This document shows positions 15,612-22,220 of a stretch of DNA of 29,902 nt, piece by piece; position 1 is the stretch's first letter, and every line of letters begins with the position of its first letter. The translations under genes were made by a program, and so were the position numbers. Location of the stretch: IMG/VR virus record IMGVR_UViG_3300044675_001458, positions 1 to 29,902 of that record. The stretch is one strand, 5' to 3'. The notes under the pieces were generated by a model, which had not been told where the DNA came from, ran no database searches, and saw nothing but the letters and a program-made list of their open reading frames with translations. This DNA comes from a virus.

Positions 15612-16546
15612 TTGAACTCACACCCCATCATTAGTTCTACAACACAAGCCATTAGATTAATCTCCTGATCTGCAACAAAAGCCGATTTGTATTGATACTC
15701 TGCTATAACCAGAATGGCATTTGGAATAGAAGCAGACTTTAGATGCTCATACAAACCATCATACAGTTTTCGGAATATGTGTTGAGGATCGTTGTCTAGA
15801 TTAGACACCACCCAAGAACGAACAGAACTGAAGTTCTTATCCTTCATGTGAGTCATAAGATCCTTGACTCGCAACTCTCCTGCTTCGCTCAGAATACCAA
15901 TATCAATTGTTCCTGCAGCAGAATATCGCTGAAGTTCGTTCAAAGTCCTCCTGAAGTCAGGAAAGTGCTTTATAATCAATTGTGGTAGTACCTTCTTGTC
16001 GAATGTAATCTTCTCTTTGTTGAGAATATACTCACAACGAGACAAGAACTGCTTTGCCATCTCTGGCTTTTCCTTGACTGGAATATTGAAGTCAATGCAG
16101 GTGCATCGAGAATGAATCGGCTCGATGATTCGATTCTTGTAGTTACAAGTAATGATGAATCGGCAGTTCTTTGCAAATTCCTCAATCGCTCCACGAAGAG
16201 CTGGTTGAATGGACTGAGCATTTGAATAGTCGAACTCATCAAGAATTACTACTTTGGTATTGCTAGACAAAGAGATGGTAGAAGCAAACTGCCGAATCTT
16301 TGTTCGGAGTGTGTCGATATTACCATCCTCGGAGCAATTGATAATAATCCAATCAGCACCAAGCTCATTGCATAAGGCACGAGCAACACTCGTCTTTCCC
16401 GTTCCTGCTTTGCCAGAAAGCAAAAGATTTGGACATTCACCACTAGTAGCGATCTCCTTGAATGTCTTTTTAAGAGACAATGGAAGAACGCATTCATCAA
16501 TGGTCTTTGGACGATATTTTTCTACAAATAGATTAATTTCACTCAT
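15608..16546 (-). CDS. 44: Clamp loader ATPase subunit gp44
   Basis: This 312-aa AAA+ ATPase has LFVEKYRPKTIDEC at the N-terminus, Walker A GKAGTGKT (45-52), Walker B VVILDEFD (99-106), sensor 1 IITCN (131-135) and the SRC arginine-finger motif (146-148), all as in T4 gp44 and RFC/DnaX relatives. Four copies with one gp62 open and load the gp45 clamp at the replication fork. The ATG is preceded by GGAG at 7 nt. A strong intrinsic terminator lies between gene 45 and this gene, so its mRNA must come from readthrough or from a promoter I could not see. Confidence 0.97.
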   Translation of the reverse strand: MSEINLFVEKYRPKTIDECVLPLSLKKTFKEIATSGECPNLLLSGKAGTGKTSVARALCNELGADWIIINCSEDGNIDTLRTKIRQFASTISLSSNTKVVILDEFDYSNAQSIQPALRGAIEEFAKNCRFIITCNYKNRIIEPIHSRCTCIDFNIPVKEKPEMAKQFLSRCEYILNKEKITFDKKVLPQLIIKHFPDFRRTLNELQRYSAAGTIDIGILSEAGELRVKDLMTHMKDKNFSSVRSWVVSNLDNDPQHIFRKLYDGLYEHLKSASIPNAILVIAEYQYKSAFVADQEINLMACVVELMMGCEFK

Positions 16547-16560
16547 AATAAATCTCCAAT

Positions 16561-16593
16561 AAAAAAGGACGATTGGAAACCCAATCGTCCCTT
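16561..16593 (-). terminator. Intrinsic terminator after gene 45
   Basis: On the minus strand GGACGATTGG and CCAATCGTCC form a perfect 10-bp stem (16590-16581 with 16576-16567) around a 4-nt loop, directly followed by TTTTTT (16566-16561). It lies 20 nt after the gene 45 stop and 14 nt before the gene 44 start. It would lower gene 44-62-regA expression relative to the clamp. Confidence 0.9.
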
Positions 16594-16611
16594 TAAGACA
16601 AAGTTTCCTAG

Positions 16612-17313
16612 TTAAGCAGTATACGAACTAGAGGTTTCAAGTGCAACCCAATACTTCAAAGGAATATCCTTATGAGTAAATTGGCTAATAGCAGACTTTG
16701 CAATCTTGACTTCATATTCGCCAGTCATGAACTTGAGATTTTCGATGCGGAAATCGAACTTGAATGTTGCACTAGTTGAGCAGTCACCAAGAGATACTGT
16801 ATAACTATTGCAGGTTGGATCCATAAGATCACGAACAACTCCGATGATCTTATCACCATCTTCATTCTTAGTAATGGAAAGATGCGGAAGTTGTAGAACA
16901 GATGATGCTCGAACGATCTCATCGAACAGTGCTTCTGTTAGATCAAATGTGATCGCAGCATCTGGCATAGTAATTTTCTTAGTAGGAACCGTAAGAAGCT
17001 TCGGTTCTGAATAATAATACTTCAGAACAGACTTGTTACTGCTACCACACAATGTCAGAAACTTATTGTGGAATTCAAATTCCGGATCTTTGAACAAGGA
17101 TACAGTTCCTAGGAACTTATTCATATCCCAGATACCAAACTCAATATCAAAGATTTCCGAGAGATTTGCTTCTGCCATAATGTTCTTAGCAGGAGCAACG
17201 GTTGCAATGCTACTTCCTGGCTTAACAAGAATGTTAGAATTGATTGAAGTGAAGTTCTTAAGAATCGCCAGTGTTTGTTTTGAAATTTTCATAATGTTTT
17301 TAGTAGTTGTCAT
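16612..17313 (-). CDS. 45: Sliding clamp gp45 (DNA polymerase processivity factor)
   Basis: The 233-aa product matches T4 gp45. MKISKQTLAILKNFTSINSN near the N-terminus aligns with the T4 start. ANLSEIFDIEFGIWDMNKFL, then GTVSLF, is the first clamp-fold repeat, and KYWVALETSS is the conserved end. Three copies form the ring that tethers the polymerase to DNA. In T4 the same ring activates late transcription with gp33 and gp55. The upstream ATG (17313) is kept, although T4 starts seven residues later, because GAGGA precedes it by 6 nt and it overlaps the preceding stop as ATGA. Confidence 0.95.
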   Translation of the reverse strand: MTTTKNIMKISKQTLAILKNFTSINSNILVKPGSSIATVAPAKNIMAEANLSEIFDIEFGIWDMNKFLGTVSLFKDPEFEFHNKFLTLCGSSNKSVLKYYYSEPKLLTVPTKKITMPDAAITFDLTEALFDEIVRASSVLQLPHLSITKNEDGDKIIGVVRDLMDPTCNSYTVSLGDCSTSATFKFDFRIENLKFMTGEYEVKIAKSAISQFTHKDIPLKYWVALETSSSYTA

Positions 17314-17495
17314 GTTTCATCCTCAGTTTCCATTTTATCCATAATATCTTCAATGTCAATAGTTCCATGCTTAAAATCATCCATAAGCCGACGAGTGTCG
17401 TGCCTATCTCCACGAGCTTTCTTCACTCTTGTCTTTTTCACAGTTCGGCGAAAGTCGCTATTATCCGGTTGTTTTCCTTTGTAAAAGTCTGACAT
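17310..17495 (-). CDS. Small charged hypothetical protein, 61 aa
   Basis: A 61-aa protein encoded between rnh and gene 45. The N-terminal half is strongly basic (KKTRVKKARGDRHDTRR) and the C-terminal half acidic (IDIEDIMDKMETEDET), which suggests a nucleic-acid-binding or protein-binding adaptor. The start is supported by GAGG 7 nt upstream and a TAATG overlap with the rnh stop. Its stop overlaps gene 45 as ATGA. In T4 the slot upstream of gene 45 holds rpbA (RNA polymerase binding), but I see no sequence similarity. A candidate promoter for gene 45 lies inside this gene. Function unknown. Confidence 0.7.
   Translation of the reverse strand: MSDFYKGKQPDNSDFRRTVKKTRVKKARGDRHDTRRLMDDFKHGTIDIEDIMDKMETEDET
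17332..17359 (-). promoter_or_regulatory. Candidate sigma70-type promoter for gene 45
   Basis: On the minus strand TTGACA (17359-17354), a 16-nt spacer, then TAAAAT (17337-17332). Transcription would start near 17325, leaving a leader of about 12 nt that contains the gene 45 Shine-Dalgarno GAGGA. It lies inside the 61-aa coding sequence. The spacer equals that of four other candidate promoters in the window. Confidence 0.5.
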
Positions 17496-18334
17496 TAAAA
17501 ATCCTCGATGTTTTCCATTAAGCTTTTGAGTTTCTTTTCAATCATATATGTCATAACCTTAGACTTAGAACCAACAATTGGTTTTTCAAATTCGCTGATA
17601 ATCTTATCTTCAAGATCAGATGGGATACAAGATAGATCGATAACAGTTTTATTTCTGTCGTAGAATGGAAGTTCCTGAATGCGGTCATTCATGATGTCAT
17701 CCATTGCTTTAGACATGACTTTAGTTGTTAGTCTTGTTTGAGACTTATCAACATTAACAAATGTGTCATCATCTGAAAGAATGTTTGGCACTCCATCAGA
17801 AACATCCCCACGAATAATGTGTTCTAAGAGAAACATCTTTGGATTCTCTGTCTTAATGTAAGACTTCTTTAGCGGACTATATTGAACAACATTGTCAAAT
17901 ATACCAAGCTGCATAAAGTCTTTGTCGTTAGACAAAATTAGAATCTCTTCAAGTTTATGATAATGCTTTGCCAACACAAAAACAATATCATCTGCTTCTG
18001 TGGTTTCAACAGTTATGCTTTTATACGGAAAGACTTCACGAATTTCTTCACGAATCTTATGAAGACTAGAATATACAGCATCCCAATCTATATCAGATTT
18101 CTTCTGATTGTTTTTTCGGTTTTGCTTGTATTGTTGAAAGCTTTTCTTTCTCCAACAATTACTAGAATCGTTACAGATTACAAGCTGTCCATACTTTCCA
18201 CGAAATTCTGAATTGTATTTTCGGTAGGTATTGAGAACCATATGCCTAATGGCATCTTCATTTAGTTCTGGAAATTCCTTCATTGATTGAAAGATACTTG
18301 CGAGAATGATCTGATTGTTATCTAAAAGTATAAT
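17495..18334 (-). CDS. rnh: RNase H / 5'-3' exonuclease, probable ATT start
   Basis: The protein matches T4 RNase H, a FEN-type 5' nuclease that removes RNA primers from lagging-strand fragments. Metal-binding acidic motifs, numbered from the ATT start, are LLD5, VICND (52-56), TEADD (112-116), SNDKD (135-139) and GDVSDG (176-181). The first ATG (18283) would cut off the N-terminal strand with its catalytic Asp, the counterpart of T4 Asp19. The frame is open upstream to a TGA at 18352-18350 and holds no ATG, GTG or TTG. An ATT at 18334 stands 6 nt after GAGG and restores the motif, so it is taken as the start (279 aa). A strong promoter lies just upstream. A sequencing error is the alternative. 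Confidence 0.85.
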   Translation of the reverse strand: MILLDNNQIILASIFQSMKEFPELNEDAIRHMVLNTYRKYNSEFRGKYGQLVICNDSSNCWRKKSFQQYKQNRKNNQKKSDIDWDAVYSSLHKIREEIREVFPYKSITVETTEADDIVFVLAKHYHKLEEILILSNDKDFMQLGIFDNVVQYSPLKKSYIKTENPKMFLLEHIIRGDVSDGVPNILSDDDTFVNVDKSQTRLTTKVMSKAMDDIMNDRIQELPFYDRNKTVIDLSCIPSDLEDKIISEFEKPIVGSKSKVMTYMIEKKLKSLMENIEDF

Positions 18335-18353
18335 GTTGCACCTCTTTGTTCAT

Positions 18354-18381
18354 AGTATAGCAAGACACAAACTAATGTCAA
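18354..18381 (-). promoter_or_regulatory. Strong sigma70-type promoter for rnh
   Basis: On the minus strand TTGACA (18381-18376), a 16-nt spacer ending in TTGC, then TATACT (18359-18354), which forms an extended -10. Transcription would start about 18347, giving a 13-nt leader AAAGAGGTGCAAC before the ATT codon. The -35 overlaps the stop of the 110-aa gene. This is the best promoter match in the window. Confidence 0.75.
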
Positions 18382-18710
18382 TAGATATTAACCCATTGTT
18401 CACTGTTACCGTCGCTGAGATACTTGTATGTCTTTGCAGTAGCAAGATCAAACCACTCATCACCAACATTAGCCTTTATTGGTCGTGTGCCACCCCAATA
18501 AAAGCGAACACCCGCAACTCCTCCACCCTGTAGAGAAGTCCAACCACCAACCTCTCCGTGAGCAGGAGAAGTTTCTGTAACCATACGGTTTGCCACATAT
18601 GTGCTACCCTTATAAGTTACAGAATCTCCAATTTTATATTTAACAAGTTTGCCATCGGCATCGTATGCGCGATAAGCACCTTTAAAATTTAAATTATCAA
18701 TTGATGTCAT
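18378..18710 (-). CDS. Small virion-type protein with fibre-tip motif (putative)
   Basis: This 110-aa protein looks structural, unlike its replication neighbours. The first half (NLNFKGAYRAYDADGKLVKY, then IGDSVTYKGSTYVANR) resembles the carbohydrate-binding modules of phage tails and chitinases (CBM5/12-like), with 'G.Y.......Y..GD.V.y.G..Y.a'. The second half (FYWGGTRPIKANVGDEWFD, then AKTYKYLSDGNSEQWVNIY) is a motif common in tail fibres and recurs in the collagen fibre at about 590-710. The ATG overlaps the preceding stop as ATGA and no Shine-Dalgarno is visible, so translation is probably coupled. Placement among DNA-metabolism genes is odd. Role inferred: minor virion or receptor-binding component. 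Confidence 0.6.
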   Translation of the reverse strand: MTSIDNLNFKGAYRAYDADGKLVKYKIGDSVTYKGSTYVANRMVTETSPAHGEVGGWTSLQGGGVAGVRFYWGGTRPIKANVGDEWFDLATAKTYKYLSDGNSEQWVNIY

Positions 18711-19834
18711 TTAATGGATCGTAGAATAAGAGTGTTGGTATTAATTCGACCAGTAGGAATAGATTCTTTTGCCTTTATCGACTTCCATGTATTATTTATA
18801 GAACGAATACCATCTTTCTTCGCTATCTTAATAAATTCTGTTGGCTTACGAATAGACTTTTCTTTAGATAGAGCAGCATCAAATCCAATAATGGTGGAAC
18901 CCTTCACAGAAATTCCTGAAGTGCTTGTGTCTGCGTAGAAAATAGATGCCTTATGTGTCTTTGTATTATATACAATAACCGTAGACGCTCCGATAATCTC
19001 TTCCGGAAGAATTGACTCAGCACCACTTGCAGTATCTTTTACCAAATACTTCAGCTTCTTGACAACTTGTTCTGGCTTCTTCTTTTTCTTCTTGCGCGGC
19101 TTACGATTACTTTTCATAATTGACATATGAAGTTTTAGTTGATCGCAGATTAGTTTGTTAAAGTCGTAGAACTTTCTGAGCTGAGCTTTGCTTAGGTAAT
19201 TATATCCTTCAAGCAATTGTTCATTTTCGCCAAGAAGAGCCATCTTCAATTCTTCTGTCCGATGATCAAATGTCTGAAGCATAAATTCACAATGCATTCC
19301 GCTTGGTTCAGCAGATTTGATCCATTGTTCCATATCAAACTTCTTATAGGAATCACGAGATCCTAGAATATATTCCATATAGTCATCGATCTCTTCTTCC
19401 AATTCAGAAGCCAATATACAAGATTGCTTCATAACACGGCTTCTCACGGAGATAGGTTCATCTGTTTTTTCTTCAACAGAAATACACTTACCACGAGCAA
19501 TCAATGTGAGAATAGTAGAATCTACTATGTCTTGGAATTGCTCAGGAAGAATACAACCTTTATTAGCTGCTTGGCATTTTCCGCCAATGCTTCTAAATTC
19601 ATAGTTGTCTGTGTTTAGCCTATGAACATACTCTCCTTCTTCGATCTTGAGTCGATCAACGTACTCTAACACAGCAATGCGATAGTCGCGTTCAGTATAG
19701 CGAACATTATACCAATTGGCAGCAAGAGCGATAGACCAAGTTACCTTATCGGTATCTTTAAAGTCTTCCGGTGTCCAGTGCTTCCAGTTTGGTTCTTTAC
19801 CGTAGAAAATGTCTTCAGCGTTTTGTTTAATCAT
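18707..19834 (-). CDS. Hypothetical protein, 375 aa, with internal lysine run
   Basis: I do not recognise a named family, although proteins of this kind occur in T4-like marine phages. The 375-aa product is soluble and charged, with no signal or membrane segment. Residues 1-130 hold two cysteines (KCQAANKGC) that might bind metal. The middle is helical and acidic (ELEEEIDDYMEYIL). A run of basic residues (NRKPRKKKKKKPEQ, around 242-255) separates it from a C-terminal beta-rich domain (YLVKDTASGAESILPEEIIG, then STVIVYNTKTHKASIFYAD). The lysine linker could bind DNA or RNA. It overlaps the methyltransferase gene by 8 nt, and its stop overlaps the 110-aa gene. Function unknown. Confidence 0.7.
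   Translation of the reverse strand: MIKQNAEDIFYGKEPNWKHWTPEDFKDTDKVTWSIALAANWYNVRYTERDYRIAVLEYVDRLKIEEGEYVHRLNTDNYEFRSIGGKCQAANKGCILPEQFQDIVDSTILTLIARGKCISVEEKTDEPISVRSRVMKQSCILASELEEEIDDYMEYILGSRDSYKKFDMEQWIKSAEPSGMHCEFMLQTFDHRTEELKMALLGENEQLLEGYNYLSKAQLRKFYDFNKLICDQLKLHMSIMKSNRKPRKKKKKKPEQVVKKLKYLVKDTASGAESILPEEIIGASTVIVYNTKTHKASIFYADTSTSGISVKGSTIIGFDAALSKEKSIRKPTEFIKIAKKDGIRSINNTWKSIKAKESIPTGRINTNTLILRSIK
18793..18800 (-). promoter_or_regulatory. Possible late promoter (TATAAATA) inside the 375-aa gene
   Basis: An exact TATAAATA on the minus strand, about 80 nt before the 110-aa virion-type gene. It would explain late expression of a structural protein among early genes. It lies in coding sequence, is not followed by the usual CTA, and an AT-rich 8-mer can occur by chance. 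Confidence 0.3.
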
Positions 19835-21425
19835 TTGGTTTATAGAATATGAGGATAGGTTCGTATTTTACATAACTTCCGTTGACTTTGCAATAGTTTT
19901 TACACTTAGGCACACCATTTTCGTCTAACCGATTTTGACCAGGCATGGATTCAAGACCCATTTTCAATACGCCTTTAAACTTCATACCAAGGCTTTCTAA
20001 TATATCTTTAGAATCTTGTTCTAATGGCAGATATTCTCCAGAAATTAACAAGTCTGCTATATTCCACAACAGATAACGATCTGCCTTTAGATATGATACA
20101 CAGGTTTCTAGAGTTGGTCGTAAAAAACCATCTCTCCAAGATTCGTATGTACTAAACTTCTTATACGATTGCTCTGCATCTTCCGAATAGGCTTCTCTAT
20201 TAAAATACGGAGGAGAAGTAAAGACTAAATCTAACTTGCCCTTGTATGCCTGAAAGGACTCCAACTTATGAATTTCTTCAGAACCGGATGAGTATACATC
20301 GTATGTGTTTGTGTTGGAGAAGAATGTGTTTGATCTGTATGTTTTGGTGTTGTAAAAATCTGCAAGAGCATGGTACTTTGATGGATAACCATCAGCAACC
20401 CAGTTCTCAGAGTTAGGATCAGTGCCCACATAATGCACACTACGAGCATCACTAAAAGACATAGCGCCAAGAATACGGCCACCCCAACCGCTAGAGGGAT
20501 CATAAATAACCAATCGATCATGTCCTTCAATATGTTCCGTAAATCTTTCATAAATGTACTTTGCTGTTAGTGGAGGAAAGTTAACTGCTACTTGAATATA
20601 ACCAATTCGAAACGAAGCAAATCCGGCTGGAAATACTCGTTCTCCTTTTTTATATATTCTTATAGAGTAAACTCTGTCATCTTTTGTGTTTGTGGTAGTA
20701 TGATCAAATGTAGAATAATGCCTGTAGGACATTTTAGGTTTCCACTTTAGAAATTCATCTTTAGTGATCTGAAGTATGTCACTCTGTTGAATTTGAAAGT
20801 ATCCACTATTCAATCCGGTTCGCAGCATTACTTCTTCAAGCATGAAATCATATCCTTCAAATATAGAAGGATTCTCAAAAAAAGCTTGAATCCATTCTTC
20901 ACCGGAATTTGATTCTATGATTCCATACTTTGTGTTGTTCTTTATGCCAGATAAAGCATGACGATAAAAAGAATCACGACGAAGATGCCTAGTTGCACCT
21001 TTAACTACTCGACCAAGATATGCGTCATCTGCAAATAGATCATAGACAGAATGACCAGTATCTTTTTCTGTGTAGTTGATTCGAGTCTTCATCATGTTGG
21101 AGAACCACTGATCTGCTTCTCCACCAATTCTGGCTTTATTGATTATAACGTCATTCACAGTTCCGTCAGTATTCAACTCATCTGTGTGAGTAAACTGAGA
21201 AACTGGATAGTTCATCATCTTGTTAAACTGATCAATTACATCCGCTTCACTTTTGCCAGTGCGAGGAGGGCAGCCAAAAGTATCCCATGCATAAAGAATT
21301 TCTTTACGCATTTCTTTAACCCACTGTTCAAATTCTATTGGAGTCTTATTTAAAAGATCTTCGAATAAAACATTAACATTGGAAGAAATAACATAATCAT
21401 TTCTCACATAGAAATTACTGCTCAT
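19827..21425 (-). CDS. DNA amino-methyltransferase-like protein, 532 aa
   Basis: The C-terminal half is a SAM-dependent methyltransferase. LVIYDPSSGWGGRILGA (305-321) is motif I, YVGTDPNSE (332-340) the strand-2 acidic end, and LVFTSPPYFNRE (400-411) the catalytic S-P-P-Y motif of N4-cytosine and N6-adenine DNA methyltransferases, with LLWNIADL (452-459) after it. The motif order (I before IV) is the alpha/gamma type. The N-terminal 300 residues have no motif I know and may recognise DNA or fold as a separate domain. T4 has Dam but nothing of this architecture. It likely modifies phage DNA against host restriction; base and site are not readable. The candidate promoter ends 6 nt before the ATG, so the mRNA may be leaderless. 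Confidence 0.75.
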   Translation of the reverse strand: MSSNFYVRNDYVISSNVNVLFEDLLNKTPIEFEQWVKEMRKEILYAWDTFGCPPRTGKSEADVIDQFNKMMNYPVSQFTHTDELNTDGTVNDVIINKARIGGEADQWFSNMMKTRINYTEKDTGHSVYDLFADDAYLGRVVKGATRHLRRDSFYRHALSGIKNNTKYGIIESNSGEEWIQAFFENPSIFEGYDFMLEEVMLRTGLNSGYFQIQQSDILQITKDEFLKWKPKMSYRHYSTFDHTTTNTKDDRVYSIRIYKKGERVFPAGFASFRIGYIQVAVNFPPLTAKYIYERFTEHIEGHDRLVIYDPSSGWGGRILGAMSFSDARSVHYVGTDPNSENWVADGYPSKYHALADFYNTKTYRSNTFFSNTNTYDVYSSGSEEIHKLESFQAYKGKLDLVFTSPPYFNREAYSEDAEQSYKKFSTYESWRDGFLRPTLETCVSYLKADRYLLWNIADLLISGEYLPLEQDSKDILESLGMKFKGVLKMGLESMPGQNRLDENGVPKCKNYCKVNGSYVKYEPILIFYKPND

Positions 21426-21431
21426 GATATT

Positions 21432-21459
21432 AGTATACCGTGTTTGTTGAAAACATCAA
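21432..21459 (-). promoter_or_regulatory. Candidate sigma70-type promoter for the methyltransferase gene
   Basis: On the minus strand TTGATG (21459-21454), a 16-nt spacer, then TATACT (21437-21432). Six bases, AATATC, separate the -10 from the ATG at 21425, so initiation at the usual distance would fall on the A of the start codon. Confidence 0.55.
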
Positions 21460-22220
21460 GCACCAACATTCCAAAACAATGCATCTGCAGAGCCATACTT
21501 TTTCATAAACTCCCATGCCTTTGCATCGTATGTTGGAGCAGAAGGAAATGGCGGAGCATTCTCAGGCTTTATTGGTTTGTTAAAAGGAATATCACACTGA
21601 TATACCTTAGCTCTACCATAATCTCCCTTATGTCCAACAGCCACGACATGAAAGTTAGCATCTGGCCAGGCCATCTGTAATCCTCTTGTCAGAACTCCAC
21701 TTGAACCTACGCTCCATACTTCTTTAGGTCGCATTGTCATATACCGAGCAACCTTAACTATAGAAGCAAGTACTGTCTCATCCTCACCACCAATTGGTAT
21801 TAGGCATCTGGTAGAAGGCGATTTCTTAACATAATCTTTGGCTCGCTTTTCCGTGACACTAAGCATACCATTAGGCACAAATCTCATGTCTGCACCAGAA
21901 TCAATAGCCATTTGTTGGTACTCATGCAGCTTATCCATAGAACGCTCAGCCATAAAGATTACTGCTTTTTTACCATACTTAGAAGCGACTTTAGCGATAC
22001 TTATTTGAGCATAACCTGTCGCGGGGGAACTTCCGTAAACAAACTCCGTATAGGGGAGCCTAGACACCATATAATCAATGAAGCGCATCTTCGACCCCCC
22101 TCCAATGTAGTCATCTCGGACAACAAAGAACTTATCGTGTCTACGAACGATAGGAGCAGCGTTTGGATCGTTCCAATCTGCTATCAACTCCAAATAATCA
22201 TCAGTTGTCATTAGGCTCAT
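21456..22220 (-). CDS. PLP-dependent fold-type II enzyme-like protein
   Basis: The 254-aa product follows the order of ACC deaminase, D-cysteine desulfhydrase and tryptophan synthase beta proteins. VVRDDYIGGGSKMRFIDYM (33-51) would place the PLP lysine at Lys44. VYGSSPATGYAQISIAKVAS (61-80) fits the substrate-carboxylate loop. WSVGSSGVLTRGLQ (169-182) resembles the glycine-rich PLP-phosphate loop. It is shorter than typical members (about 320 aa). A catalytic role, perhaps amino-acid or nucleotide-precursor metabolism, is inferred, and a non-catalytic descendant is possible. The ATG overlaps the gp46 stop (ATGA). Its stop is part of the next gene's -35 element. Confidence 0.55.
   Translation of the reverse strand: MSLMTTDDYLELIADWNDPNAAPIVRRHDKFFVVRDDYIGGGSKMRFIDYMVSRLPYTEFVYGSSPATGYAQISIAKVASKYGKKAVIFMAERSMDKLHEYQQMAIDSGADMRFVPNGMLSVTEKRAKDYVKKSPSTRCLIPIGGEDETVLASIVKVARYMTMRPKEVWSVGSSGVLTRGLQMAWPDANFHVVAVGHKGDYGRAKVYQCDIPFNKPIKPENAPPFPSAPTYDAKAWEFMKKYGSADALFWNVGA

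Noticed and set aside
17495-18283. RNase H starting at the first ATG
   Set aside because: This would delete the strand with the first catalytic aspartate, although the frame and the sequence similarity continue upstream.
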